DNA of 35,437 bases from an uncultured Acetatifactor sp. (GCA_947629645.1 CANREV010000032.1:1-35437), one strand, 5' to 3'; shown: positions 17,318 to 25,519, numbered from the stretch's first letter. Translations and numbers: made by a program. Notes: generated from the letters alone by a model not told the origin.

Positions 17318-17351
17318 GGTAGTAAGTACTTTCATTTGGTGGTAAGTTACT
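17318..17351. promoter_or_regulatory. Paired operator-like sites before the MATE gene
   Basis: Two near-palindromic motifs, AGTAAGTACT (17321-17330) and GTAAGTTAC (17342-17350), sit on the same face of the helix with centres about 20.5 bases apart, within GT(A/G)GTAAG-(T)TACT repeats. This looks like an operator for a MarR/HxlR/TetR-type repressor controlling the transporter. The regulator gene is not adjacent. Confidence 0.4.
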
Positions 17352-17470
17352 ATATGTTGCAGGAAACGCTGTGAAGGTACAGCTTCTCATAAGCCGAAAG
17401 TCGGCTGGATGCAGGGCGGTTTTCATCTGCGTTTTAAAGTTTCAGGCTGCGGAAAGGCATGGTTGTTCAG

Positions 17471-18937
17471 ATGGCAAAAGAAGGAAGCGCTTCTCTCTCC
17501 GAGAAGGATCAGAAATTCAGGGAGTTTGCATTGACGGGAAATCTGTGGAACGTCATTTTTTATGTCTGCGTACCGCTTTCCTTTTTTCAGTTAATCAATC
17601 ATTTCTTTAATATCCTTGACACTATGATGGCATCCCACGTCAGCGCCATGGCTGTGTCAGCAGTTGCATATCTGTCCCAGCTTCAGAGCATGATTGCGGC
17701 GGTGGGCGGCGGTCTGGCGGCAGGCAGTACCTTAAAGATCAGTGAAGCCTACGGAGCGGGCGACTATCAGATGGTGAAAAAGAGGCTGAGCACGCTTCTT
17801 GCTATCTGCGCGGGGATTGCTCTGGCGGTGCTTTGTCTCATTCCGTTTTCTTCGGGCCTGCTGCGGCTGTTTGGCACACCGGAAGACTTTATCGCGGTGG
17901 GAGCCAGATATTTCTCCGTCACATTATTTTCCACAGTACTGAATTTCTTTAATAATGTTTATATTGCCATAGAGCGGTCAAGGGGAAATTCCAGACGGAT
18001 TTTGAAATTAAATATGTTTGTGATCGTTTTAAAACTGACGCTCACGGCAATCTTTATCTATGGGCTGAACGGGGATATCACCATGATTGCGGTAGCCACC
18101 GTGATTTCCCAGCTGTTTTTGTTTGTGATGGCGGTGAAGAATTTGTGCGTGGGGGACAATGCTTTTACTTTTGACAAAAGGAGCGTTGCCTTTAAGCGGC
18201 AGGTGGTTTTTCCGATGCTCAACCTTTCTTTTCCGGTGATCGTTGAGAAGGTGGCTTTTTCTTTCGGTAAAACGGTGGTCAATTCCATGAGTAAAAATTA
18301 CGGCTCCACCACTGTGGGAGCATTGGGAATTTCCAACAATATCAACGGAATTGTCACGGGTGTGCACAACGGTTTTCAGGATGGAGGATCTTCCGTTATC
18401 AGTCAGAACCTCGGGGCTGGAAATATCCGGCGTGCGCTGGGAACATTTTGGAGACTGGTGGTCATCGATGCGGCCATCGGCGCGGTCGGACTGATTTTGC
18501 TGAATGTTTTTCTGGAACCCATCACATGGCTTTTTGCCAACAGTGCGGAAGGTTTCAACGAGGAGTTCCAGCGGTTGATTATGCATGTGTTCCGCTATGA
18601 GGCGTTGGGCGGCTGTATTCCTCTGGGGATCAACAGCGCGTGTATGGCGCTGCTGTTTGGCTTTGGCAAGACCAAATTGACGCTGGTATGTAATTTCAGC
18701 CGTGTCTTTTTATTCCGGATTCCTGTTCTTTGGGCGCTGCAGAATTTTACCAGCCTTGGAAGCGAAAGCGTGGGTATCGTCATGGCAGTCAGCAATATCC
18801 TGACGGCCGTGCTTTCCTTTACCATTGCCATGGTGGTGATCCGGAGCGTCAAAAAGAAAGAGCGGATCAAAGAGGCGGAGGAACGGGCAAAAATGGCAGA
18901 AGAAAACGAGGGGAATAAAATACAGGAGGAAGCATAA
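17471..18937 (+). CDS. MATE-family multidrug/cation antiporter
   Basis: An inner-membrane exporter coupled to Na+ or H+. The protein has 488 residues from ATG 17471 (492 from ATG 17459) and about 12 hydrophobic segments. Typical MATE features are the N-terminal NLWNVIFYVCVPLSFF helix, AAVGGGLAAGSTLKISEAYGAG between helices 2 and 3, and a matching second half (SKNYGSTTVGALG, QNLGAGN). The tail is basic then acidic (KKKERIKEAEERAKMAEENEG). Neither start has an ideal ribosome site: GGAAAGG is too near the first ATG and 13 bases from the second. The substrate cannot be inferred. Confidence 0.9.
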   Translation: MAKEGSASLSEKDQKFREFALTGNLWNVIFYVCVPLSFFQLINHFFNILDTMMASHVSAMAVSAVAYLSQLQSMIAAVGGGLAAGSTLKISEAYGAGDYQMVKKRLSTLLAICAGIALAVLCLIPFSSGLLRLFGTPEDFIAVGARYFSVTLFSTVLNFFNNVYIAIERSRGNSRRILKLNMFVIVLKLTLTAIFIYGLNGDITMIAVATVISQLFLFVMAVKNLCVGDNAFTFDKRSVAFKRQVVFPMLNLSFPVIVEKVAFSFGKTVVNSMSKNYGSTTVGALGISNNINGIVTGVHNGFQDGGSSVISQNLGAGNIRRALGTFWRLVVIDAAIGAVGLILLNVFLEPITWLFANSAEGFNEEFQRLIMHVFRYEALGGCIPLGINSACMALLFGFGKTKLTLVCNFSRVFLFRIPVLWALQNFTSLGSESVGIVMAVSNILTAVLSFTIAMVVIRSVKKKERIKEAEERAKMAEENEGNKIQEEA

Positions 18938-18944
18938 AAAATGC

Positions 18945-18974
18945 TTGCTTTTCCTGGCTAAGTTATGTTATACT
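18945..18974 (+). promoter_or_regulatory. tRNA-Trp promoter
   Basis: TTGCTT (18945-18950), an 18-base spacer and TATACT (18969-18974) end 27 bases before the first base of the tRNA, a normal distance. The -35 box lies only 7 bases after the MATE stop. Confidence 0.65.
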
Positions 18975-19001
18975 ATTTCAGGTCAGCAATGACAGAAATA
19001 C

Positions 19002-19072
19002 AGGGGAATAGTACAGCGGTAGTGCGGCGGTCTCCAAAACCGTTAACGGGGGTTCGATCCCCTCTTCCCCTG
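19002..19072 (+). tRNA. tRNA-Trp (anticodon CCA)
   Basis: A complete 71-base cloverleaf. Acceptor AGGGGAA (19002-19008) pairs with TTCCCCT (19065-19071), with discriminator G at 19072. The D stem GTAC/GTGC, the anticodon stem GCGGT/ACCGT with loop CTCCAAA (anticodon CCA), a 4-base variable loop and the T arm GGGGG-TTCGATC-CCCTC all fold. CCA is not encoded and must be added after transcription. The gene has its own promoter and terminator. Confidence 0.96.
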
Positions 19073-19078
19073 CTTGAA

Positions 19079-19108
19079 AGCCTGAGAGCGTTGGTTCTCA
19101 GGTTTTTT
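19079..19108 (+). terminator. Rho-independent terminator of tRNA-Trp
   Basis: CCTGAGA (19081-19087) and TCTCAGG (19096-19102) form a 7-bp stem with an 8-base loop, immediately followed by six T (19103-19108). Flanking bases can extend the stem by A-T and G-T pairs. Confidence 0.88.
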
Positions 19109-19157
19109 GTAATTTTAGGTATTCAGGTATGGAGCGTATGTATGAAGGGAGAAGAAA

Positions 19158-19553
19158 ATGGGAAACGAGGAGCAGATCACGCAGGCGTATGAAACGCTGC
19201 ATGGGTTCGTTTTAAATCTCGCGGTTGAGGCGGGGGAAGGGGAAGAATACGGGGAAAAGCTTTGGCAGGAAATCAAGGCTTCCGATGGCTTGCTGGCGGA
19301 GTTGGCATATTACCACGATTATCATAAGTTCCTTTGTAAATACAGCATTGCCGGCTATACGCTGGCGGATGTGCTGGTATGGCAGGTGGATCACTTTAAA
19401 TTATACATGGACCGTCCGGAGGATATGAATCGTTACAGGCAGCAGCGGCTGCTTTTGTCAGCATTTGAAACAATGGCAGGGATGCAGCGCGATCCGGCTC
19501 CCTTCGTAGAGAAAATGAAAAGCGAGACGGGAACGGATATTGTAAACAGATAA
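19158..19553 (+). CDS. Hypothetical protein, 131 residues
   Basis: A soluble, acidic, helix-rich protein of unknown function. The stretch AYYHDYHKFLCKYSIAGY is aromatic-rich and distinctive, followed by DVLVWQVDHFKLYMDR. No signal peptide, membrane helix or known motif is seen. GGGAGAAG precedes the ATG. It is the first gene after the tRNA terminator and is convergent with the large minus-strand gene. It might be specific to Lachnospiraceae. Confidence 0.7.
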   Translation: MGNEEQITQAYETLHGFVLNLAVEAGEGEEYGEKLWQEIKASDGLLAELAYYHDYHKFLCKYSIAGYTLADVLVWQVDHFKLYMDRPEDMNRYRQQRLLLSAFETMAGMQRDPAPFVEKMKSETGTDIVNR

Positions 19554-19673
19554 AATGTCTCGGAAAAAGACCGGCTGCGGCGCTTGAGAACATCACCATG
19601 AGACGGCCGCGGTGGGACAGAAGACAGGTATTTTGATGGAAATACGAATCGGGTTAAGGCATGAAATAATAGA

Positions 19674-19704
19674 AGGCGTTGCACCGGATAACGGTGCAGC
19701 GCCT
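19674..19704. terminator. Long hairpin between convergent genes
   Basis: AGGCGTTGCACCG (19674-19686) pairs with CGGTGCAGCGCCT (19692-19704): 13 base pairs with one G-T, and a GATAA loop. It lies between convergent genes. The minus-strand side is followed by a T-rich stretch (TTCTATTATTTC), so it may terminate transcription of the minus-strand gene, or of both. The bases from 19554 to 19673 show nothing I can interpret. Confidence 0.55.
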
Positions 19705-19796
19705 CCTATCGTTCATATGCTAATAAGGGGAATTCACATATAGTATACCTCAAAAAATTTCGCGTGTCTACGGTTGATCGAAAATTGTTGAAAAAT

Positions 19797-19966
19797 GTTG
19801 CAACAGTTCAGCCAGCCGGGATTGAATGAGTAACATCATGCTTGTATGAATGTCGCTCATTCAATCCCGGCTGAGGGAGCGCCATTTTATGAGCAAAGGC
19901 AGGCGCATAGCGCCGGAAAGCGCGGCAGCGCGACTTTGCGAATGTCGCGGGCTGAACTGTTACAAC
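19797..19966. repeat. Nested foldback element with four stems
   Basis: Outer arms GTTGCAACAGTTCAGCC (19797-19813) and its complement (19950-19966) match at 16 of 17 positions. Inside lies a perfect 17-bp inverted repeat, AGCCGGGATTGAATGAG (19814-19830) with its complement (19856-19872), loop 25. Two more stems follow: GGCGC/GCGCC (19902-19914, loop ATA) and CGCGAC/GTCGCG (19929-19949). The outer arms abut the first and last inner stems. GATCG at 19776-19780 and CGATC at 19977-19981 may extend the ends to about 206 bases, touching the stop codon of the minus-strand gene. No coding capacity is convincing. It looks like a MITE- or REP-like element, or a structured RNA. Confidence 0.75.
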
Positions 19967-19981
19967 TGTTGTAAAACGATC

Positions 19982-22285
19982 CTATATTTTCAGTGTACCG
20001 CTTATAAAAGCGCGTTCCGTTTCCAGTGTCTGGGGGATAGGAGCGCCGCTGTTGCGGATCTTCTGCATCAGTACATCGATGCGGTGCAGCTTCTGGCCTG
20101 TCAGGATGTTTTGATGGGCAATGAGCTCCGTGAAAAGGGGATTCTGTTCCATCACCTTGTTTAATTCCGCAGGGAAAGGACAGTATGTGAGCAGAATTTT
20201 TCTGGCTACCTTGTTCAGCCGGGGAGAACCGGTCCCTTCAAACAGCACCCAGATGATGTAATCTCTTACAAACATCTCCTTGAAACTGTTTTTCGCCCTT
20301 TGCAGGCTGGTCTTTATCTTTTCCTTGGCATCGTTAGTGAGATCACGGTTTTTGCGGTAAAACTGCACATAATCGAAATATTCGCTGGTCAGGGAACGCT
20401 CGGACACATCGTTCCAGCGGCTGCCCTGGATACGTTTGCACATTTCCCAGCGGAACTCGCCCGCAAGGCGTACCATGGTGGCGTTGATATCTTCCAGATG
20501 GAAAAGGGAGAAGACCATGCGGGAAGGCGTGTTGCGCTTCTTCCCCTCGATCTCCTGCCACATAACGCCTCTGACGCCAACGTTTGGCATCAGGATCACA
20601 TCCGGCAGAAATTCCAGATGAATGGTTTCTTTTCCCATCACTTCCATATTTTCATAGTCAAGGCTCTCCCGGTAGAATACGGAATAATCTACTTTCCGGA
20701 TCATTTCCAAAGCCTTGCTGATCTGGCTTACGGTGACGTAGGAAGATTTTAAATCTTTCAGCACATTGTCCTTGGTAAAGAGAGGACAGAAGGTGGTGAC
20801 TCGCCCGAAAGTTATCTTGTTGACCTGCGGGAACATATTTTCCAGCTCAAATTTTACCTTTGCCATGTCGTCATCCTGCAGCGACAAAAACTGTGCTTCG
20901 GAAAGATTGCCAGCGGCTTTCTGCTTATGGAGATAGTCGGAGTAATCCTCATCGAACTCGTTTCGGCTGGGATTCTTATCGCCATGATAGATGGCCAGCA
21001 GCCAGTCGTAAAACGTGTATACGCCGAATTCGGCTGTGTTCTCCATGCCGCATGCATAATTGTATAGGGTGATGCAGTTTGCCTCGCCGGCCAGCGTTTC
21101 ATCCACATAGCCGAAATAGAGGAACATGCGCACCGGAATGGGAAGATAGGATGATTCAACGGAGCGCTCAAACACGGCGGCGTAGAGCTCGTTGAACTCT
21201 GCGGTCAATTGTCGGCGAAGTCTGTTGACATTGTCGTCCGTTGCGTTTTTGTCTTCTAATTCTTTGTAAGTATTCACATGCTGCCGGAAAGCGGCGGCGT
21301 GTTCAGGGTCGATGGAAGCAAACTCTAAGATCGTGTTTAAAGAATCCGTCAGCTCCTTTAAAATGGTGTGATCCAATGCGGAAAGCCCCATCTTGGACGT
21401 GGTGTGGGCAGCAGCCTTTTCCTGCGCGGCGGCTGACTGTTTGTAACTATCGATCCGCTTTGATGCCGCTTCCCTGTCAATGGCGGGATCGTCCCCAAAT
21501 TCCGCGATGATCCGGTCAATGAGCATCTGCAGGGGTTCCGCGTCCTGGCTGCCTGATCCCAGACGGCTGTAGAGGGAAGTCAGCCGATCGAACATATCAT
21601 CCCCGGAAGCGTTGAAATAAAACGCGGCGATCTGCCTGCGGTACTGGAACTGTTCTTCCAGACTGGCGTATGCTTTCTGGAAATCCCTGCTGCCGCTGCG
21701 CAGGATGCCCATGGTAACGCCCATATGCTGCAGCATCAGTTTTCCAGCCTCGCCGGAGTAAGCGTTTAACAGACCCTGATAATACTCGCCAAGCCAGATT
21801 TCAGGCGCTTCCCCGCCCGGATAAGCGTTGGCTTCGGAAAATTGCAGGGGCCGCGGCGGGATCCGGTAACGGCTGCAGAGAGAAGCGTAATGATCGTAAC
21901 TGTCCGAGAGCTCCTGGTAGAGATTGCCGCAGGTCACCTCATTGAGAGTGTTTTGACCGACCAGGATATTGACCTGTCTGAACAGCGACACAAGAAAAAA
22001 ACGGATCAGCTTTGGATTGGTCCGGAGCAGTTCTTTTAACGCTTCCATGTTTTGCATGGGATAAGTGAGGATGTTGGCATCCTCCAGCACTACATAATCC
22101 ACAAAATGTACCTCGGAGCAGATCTCGCAAATGCCGATCACGTCTCCTTCGCCCAGCTGATACGTCCCACCGGGATAACCGGCCTGTACCTTCCCTTTGG
22201 CAATGATGTGCAGCGCCGTCATGGGCTGACCTGCAGAATAAATTTTTTTCCCTTTTCCAATGATAGTTCCAGCCATAAATTTCAT
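19982..22285 (-). CDS. Large protein with N-terminal cyclic-nucleotide-binding fold
   Basis: About 767 residues from ATG 22285 (764 from ATG 22276; a longer frame to 22357 would run into the promoter region). The first 110 residues (from KKIYSAGQPMTALHIIAKGKV to YQLGEGDVIG) look like a cNMP-binding (Crp-type) beta roll. The usual phosphate-binding box is not clear, so it may not bind a nucleotide. There is no DNA-binding HTH I can see. The remaining 650 residues, soluble and mostly helical, are unknown to me; one segment is Trp/Tyr/Phe-rich (YTFYDWLLAIYHGDKNPSR). It is the only large minus-strand core gene and diverges from a 155-residue gene. Confidence 0.75.
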   Translation of the reverse strand: MKFMAGTIIGKGKKIYSAGQPMTALHIIAKGKVQAGYPGGTYQLGEGDVIGICEICSEVHFVDYVVLEDANILTYPMQNMEALKELLRTNPKLIRFFLVSLFRQVNILVGQNTLNEVTCGNLYQELSDSYDHYASLCSRYRIPPRPLQFSEANAYPGGEAPEIWLGEYYQGLLNAYSGEAGKLMLQHMGVTMGILRSGSRDFQKAYASLEEQFQYRRQIAAFYFNASGDDMFDRLTSLYSRLGSGSQDAEPLQMLIDRIIAEFGDDPAIDREAASKRIDSYKQSAAAQEKAAAHTTSKMGLSALDHTILKELTDSLNTILEFASIDPEHAAAFRQHVNTYKELEDKNATDDNVNRLRRQLTAEFNELYAAVFERSVESSYLPIPVRMFLYFGYVDETLAGEANCITLYNYACGMENTAEFGVYTFYDWLLAIYHGDKNPSRNEFDEDYSDYLHKQKAAGNLSEAQFLSLQDDDMAKVKFELENMFPQVNKITFGRVTTFCPLFTKDNVLKDLKSSYVTVSQISKALEMIRKVDYSVFYRESLDYENMEVMGKETIHLEFLPDVILMPNVGVRGVMWQEIEGKKRNTPSRMVFSLFHLEDINATMVRLAGEFRWEMCKRIQGSRWNDVSERSLTSEYFDYVQFYRKNRDLTNDAKEKIKTSLQRAKNSFKEMFVRDYIIWVLFEGTGSPRLNKVARKILLTYCPFPAELNKVMEQNPLFTELIAHQNILTGQKLHRIDVLMQKIRNSGAPIPQTLETERAFISGTLKI

Positions 22286-22458
22286 CTCATTTCTGCCGCA
22301 AACGACTTTTTTTGTAAATTTAATTGTACTACAAATCCTGTAAATAGTATATAACAAAGTATCTGTAATTTTCTACTGTACTTTTGTTAAAAATGTGATA
22401 AAATAAAAATACATATGTGTCAGTTTTTGAAAAAACGGCGGAAAGGCAAGGTTATTCT
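22286..22458. promoter_or_regulatory. AT-rich divergent promoter region
   Basis: The spacer between the minus-strand cNMP-fold gene and the plus-strand 155-residue gene is strongly AT-rich. On the plus strand TAAAAT (22399-22404) is a plausible -10 box without a good -35. On the minus strand there are TATACT- and TACAAT-like boxes but no well-spaced pair. The two genes may be co-regulated from here. Confidence 0.4.
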
Positions 22459-22926
22459 ATGGAAGACAGTCTGGAATACAAACAGCAGCTTATGGAACGA
22501 TATAAGCAGATGGTGGTTCCGCTTCTGAAATATCTGCCGTGGCTTGAGAAGAACGCAGGCCAGTCAGCCAGCCATTATTATGAGGATCCGGAGTTCGGAG
22601 AGCATGCGATGACCATACCGGTCTATGATTCCAACCTTATGAGTTTCGTTAAAGAAGCGGCAAATTCGCCGCTGATGGATCGGAATTATCCGTATGTTTA
22701 CACCAGAAATCATATCAGGACACATGAGGACGAGCGCAGGATCATCACCCGTGCGGGTGTGAAAGAGTGGGATATCTTACGGGGGATTCTCTCCAAGTAT
22801 GTCCTTGGGGGCAGGACCAAGAGCGCACTTTGGAGCCAGGGTGTTCAGGAGAACATCTTTTATCTGGTGCTCAGACAGATGGTGCAGATCATCGAATATT
22901 GGGATCAACCCCTTAACATAGGATAA
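22459..22926 (+). CDS. Hypothetical protein, 155 residues
   Basis: A soluble protein of unknown function. Features include PLLKYLPWLEKNAG near the N-terminus, SHYYEDPEFGEHAMTIPVYD in the middle and a C-terminal helix-rich part rich in Gln, Val and Ile. I start at ATG 22459, with AAGG seven bases upstream. A longer in-frame GTG at 22417 has no ribosome site. It is divergent from the cNMP-fold gene and 36 bases ahead of the TetR gene, so it may belong to either unit. Confidence 0.65.
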   Translation: MEDSLEYKQQLMERYKQMVVPLLKYLPWLEKNAGQSASHYYEDPEFGEHAMTIPVYDSNLMSFVKEAANSPLMDRNYPYVYTRNHIRTHEDERRIITRAGVKEWDILRGILSKYVLGGRTKSALWSQGVQENIFYLVLRQMVQIIEYWDQPLNIG

Positions 22927-22930
22927 CAGA

Positions 22931-22947
22931 GCCGCCTTTGCGGCGGC
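22931..22947. other. GC hairpin before the TetR gene
   Basis: GCCGCC (22931-22936) and GGCGGC (22942-22947) form a 6-bp stem with a 5-base loop, only 16 bases ahead of the likely ATG. No T run follows. It could affect translation of the regulator. Confidence 0.4.
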
Positions 22948-22962
22948 GGAATGAGAGGGAAA

Positions 22963-23547
22963 ATGGGCGAAAAGTCAGTACAGAAGAAGAGATATATACT
23001 TGAGACCGCAAGGAAAGTCTTTGTGGAAAAGGGATTTAAGCGCGTCACCATGAAAGATATCGTGGAAGCCTGTGAGATCAGCCGCGGCGGACTGTATCTT
23101 TATTTTGATAATACCAGTCAGATTTTCCTGGAAGTTTTAAGAATGGAGAGCGAGGAGACGGATGATGTGTTCTCCGACAACATTACGGAAGACGCCACGG
23201 CGGCGGATATCCTGATCCTGTTTTTAAAGGAGCAGAAAAAAGAACTTCTCCGCAAAAAGGACACGTTGACCCAGGCAGTCTATGAGTTTTATTTTGAAAA
23301 TCAGCTGGGGAAAAAGGATAATGTGTTGCGCAGGCAGTTTGACTCCGCGGTGAAGATTATAGAAAAACTGATAGAGACCGGAGTGGATAACGGAGAGTTT
23401 TATTGCGAGGACTGCGAGGGAACTGCGCGGAATATCATGTTTGTGCTGGAAGGTTTAAAAATATGCGCGCAGACGATCGGTATTACGGCGGAAACCGTGG
23501 ACAGGGAGATCCTGTATATTCTGAGATCCCTTGGCGTGGAGGCCTGA
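22963..23547 (+). CDS. TetR-family transcriptional regulator
   Basis: A 194-residue regulator (198 from ATG 22951). The N-terminal helix-turn-helix is clear: TARKVFVEKGFKRVTMKDIVEACEIS, then RGGLYLYFDN, the canonical TetR recognition helix. The C-terminal ligand domain is divergent, as normal, and has a Cys-containing segment (YCEDCEG). I prefer ATG 22963 because it gives the usual short N-terminus; AGAGGG lies close upstream. It ends at a strong terminator, so the two hydrolase-like genes beyond may be its targets rather than its operon partners. The ligand is unknown. Confidence 0.9.
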   Translation: MGEKSVQKKRYILETARKVFVEKGFKRVTMKDIVEACEISRGGLYLYFDNTSQIFLEVLRMESEETDDVFSDNITEDATAADILILFLKEQKKELLRKKDTLTQAVYEFYFENQLGKKDNVLRRQFDSAVKIIEKLIETGVDNGEFYCEDCEGTARNIMFVLEGLKICAQTIGITAETVDREILYILRSLGVEA

Positions 23548-23553
23548 CCGGAT

Positions 23554-23600
23554 AAGCTTCAGAGGGGAAGACAAAACTCCTTTGAAGCTTTCTGTTTTCT
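23554..23600 (+). terminator. Terminator after the TetR gene
   Basis: AAGCTTCAGAGGGG (23554-23567) pairs with CTCCTTTGAAGCTT (23577-23590): 14 pairs with two G-T, loop of 9, followed by T-rich TCTGTTTTCT. A good rho-independent structure just after the TetR stop. Confidence 0.72.
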
Positions 23601-23622
23601 ATGCTTCGAGATGGAGGTTAAG

Positions 23623-24558
23623 ATGATAGAGACCGTAGCAAAATTAGAATTACCTGTGGGAGAGCATATTGTGATCCGCAAAAACAGGCTTGTGCCCGTG
23701 GAGGGAGAGCAGGCTGCAAACGGCAGGATGACGCTGGTATCAGGGATCCACGGGGACGAACTGGAAGGTCAGTATATCTGCTACGAGGTGGGAAGACGGG
23801 TGCGGGAGCATCCGGAGTATCTGCGGGGGATACTGGATATTTTTCCGGCGTTGAATCCTCTTGGCATTGATACCGCCCACCGCACGGTGCCGAAGATCAA
23901 TATGGATATGAACCGTATGTTTCCGGGGGATCCGGCGGGAGGCATGATGGACCGGGTGGTGGCCGCTGTGGTGAGCGACATCATAGGCTCGGATATCTGT
24001 CTGGATATTCATGCCAGCGATAGTTTTGTCAGGGAGATCCCCCAGGTGCGCCTCAGCCAGGATTTCGCAGAGAAGCTTCTGCCCTTCGCCATGCTGACCA
24101 ATGTGGACATGATCTGGAAGAACGCTACCGCTACGGTCCATGAATCCACGCTGGCCCACTCCCTGAATGTCTTGAACGTGCCTGCGCTGGTCGTGGAGAT
24201 GGGTCAGGGGCAGAGCGTGAACCGCCAGTACGGGGATCAGGTGGTGGACGGTATCTTCAATGTCATGAGCCATATGGGACTGTGGACCGGTCCGGTCAAC
24301 GAGACGCAGATCCCAGCGGTTTCCGATGACGGGGAAGTGGAATTTATCAGAAGCGAAGAAACGGGTATTTTCCTTCCGCTGATGGCTCACAACCATTATG
24401 TGCGCAGATCGGATGTGATCGGAGAGATTGTGGATCCCTACAGCGGGACCATAAAGAGCAGGGTATGCGCCCCTGTGGGAGGGCTTTTATTTACGCTGCG
24501 GGTCTATCCTGTGGTGTATGAGGGCGATCTGCTGGCCCGGATCCTGGGGCAGCCATAA
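23623..24558 (+). CDS. Zinc deacylase, AstE/aspartoacylase-like (M14 fold)
   Basis: A 311-residue protein of the succinylglutamate desuccinylase/aspartoacylase family, zinc hydrolases that cleave acyl-amino bonds. The zinc ligands His43 and Glu46 (GIHGDE) and His130 (LDIHAS) and the catalytic Glu192 (VVEMGQG) are present, as is the substrate Arg in DMNRMFPG (94-101). I start at ATG 23623 because GGAGG (23613-23617) lies five bases before it; an in-frame ATG at 23611 would use that site as codons. The family acts on small N-acyl amino acids or related amides; the substrate here is unknown. The next gene is a same-length paralogue. Confidence 0.88.
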   Translation: MIETVAKLELPVGEHIVIRKNRLVPVEGEQAANGRMTLVSGIHGDELEGQYICYEVGRRVREHPEYLRGILDIFPALNPLGIDTAHRTVPKINMDMNRMFPGDPAGGMMDRVVAAVVSDIIGSDICLDIHASDSFVREIPQVRLSQDFAEKLLPFAMLTNVDMIWKNATATVHESTLAHSLNVLNVPALVVEMGQGQSVNRQYGDQVVDGIFNVMSHMGLWTGPVNETQIPAVSDDGEVEFIRSEETGIFLPLMAHNHYVRRSDVIGEIVDPYSGTIKSRVCAPVGGLLFTLRVYPVVYEGDLLARILGQP

Positions 24559-24583
24559 CGCACGTCAGACGAAAGGAAAGAGT

Positions 24584-25519
24584 ATGTTTATCAAAGATCT
24601 TTATACCATCCGCTCCACCTACCGCGAAGATATGAAGGTGAGGGGCTATCAGTTTGGAAAAGGTGAGAAATCGGCCTGCATCGTGGGTTCCCTGAGGGGA
24701 GATGAGATACAGCAGATGTATATCTGCGCCCGTTTGGTACATATCCTGAAAGAATTGGAGAGCAACGGCTGCATCAGCGCGGGCAGGCAGATCCTTGTGA
24801 TCCCCGAGGTGAGCGCGTACGCCATTAATATCGGCACCAGATTCTTTGGGGTGTACGATGCGGACTTAAACCGCAGTTTTCCCGGAAGCAGATACGGGGA
24901 GCCTGCCGCTCGGCTGGCAAACGCGCTGATGGCGGAGATGGGTGATTACGTTTACGGGATCCAGTTTACCTCCTTTTATATGAAAGGGGAATTTGTCCCC
25001 CATGTGCGGATGATGGAGACGGGATATCAGAACGCTTCCCTTGCAAACCTTTTCGGCCTGCCTTATGTGATGGTGCGGAAACCGGCCCCCATTGATACAA
25101 AGACGTTAAATTTCAACTGGCAGAATGAGGCAACGGCTGCTTTTTCCGTCTATACCAACCAGAATGAACAGGTGGATGAGAAAAGCGCCTCTCAGGCGGT
25201 GGCGGCGGTGCTGCGCTTTTTGACAAGGATGGGTATCATCCGTTATGAAAGTCATTCCGGTTATATCAGTCATGTGCTTTACGAGAGTGATCTGAGCGAT
25301 GTAAACGCTGCCAGTGGGGGGATCTTCCGCGGGATGGCATTGGCGGGGCAGGATGTGCGTTACGGCAACCCGATAGCGCAGATCATAGATCCTTTTGACG
25401 GCTCTGTGAAAGAGACGATCAAAGCGCCGACGGACGGAATCGTCTTTTTCGCTCACACGGACAGCCTGATCGGAGAAAATGATGTCGCGTACCGCCTGAT
25501 TCACCGGCTGCATGAGTGA
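24584..25519 (+). CDS. Likely pseudoenzyme paralogue of the AstE-like deacylase
   Basis: 311 residues, exactly the length of the preceding protein and clearly the same fold. It keeps Asp and Glu of the first motif and DLNRSFPG (94-101), as well as the C-terminal beta domain (NPIAQIIDPFDGS). But the first zinc His is Arg38 (SLRGDE), the second His is Gln127 (GIQFTS) and the catalytic Glu position aligns with Tyr190 (AFSVYTN). By eye, therefore, zinc binding and catalysis are lost. I start at ATG 24584, after GAAAGGAAAG; the two genes are 25 bases apart and thus an operon. A non-catalytic partner or regulatory subunit is an inference. Confidence 0.88.
   Translation: MFIKDLYTIRSTYREDMKVRGYQFGKGEKSACIVGSLRGDEIQQMYICARLVHILKELESNGCISAGRQILVIPEVSAYAINIGTRFFGVYDADLNRSFPGSRYGEPAARLANALMAEMGDYVYGIQFTSFYMKGEFVPHVRMMETGYQNASLANLFGLPYVMVRKPAPIDTKTLNFNWQNEATAAFSVYTNQNEQVDEKSASQAVAAVLRFLTRMGIIRYESHSGYISHVLYESDLSDVNAASGGIFRGMALAGQDVRYGNPIAQIIDPFDGSVKETIKAPTDGIVFFAHTDSLIGENDVAYRLIHRLHE

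Noticed and set aside
19850..20164. 104-codon plus-strand frame
   Set aside because: It runs through the foldback element and antisense to the cNMP-fold gene; no protein similarity seen.
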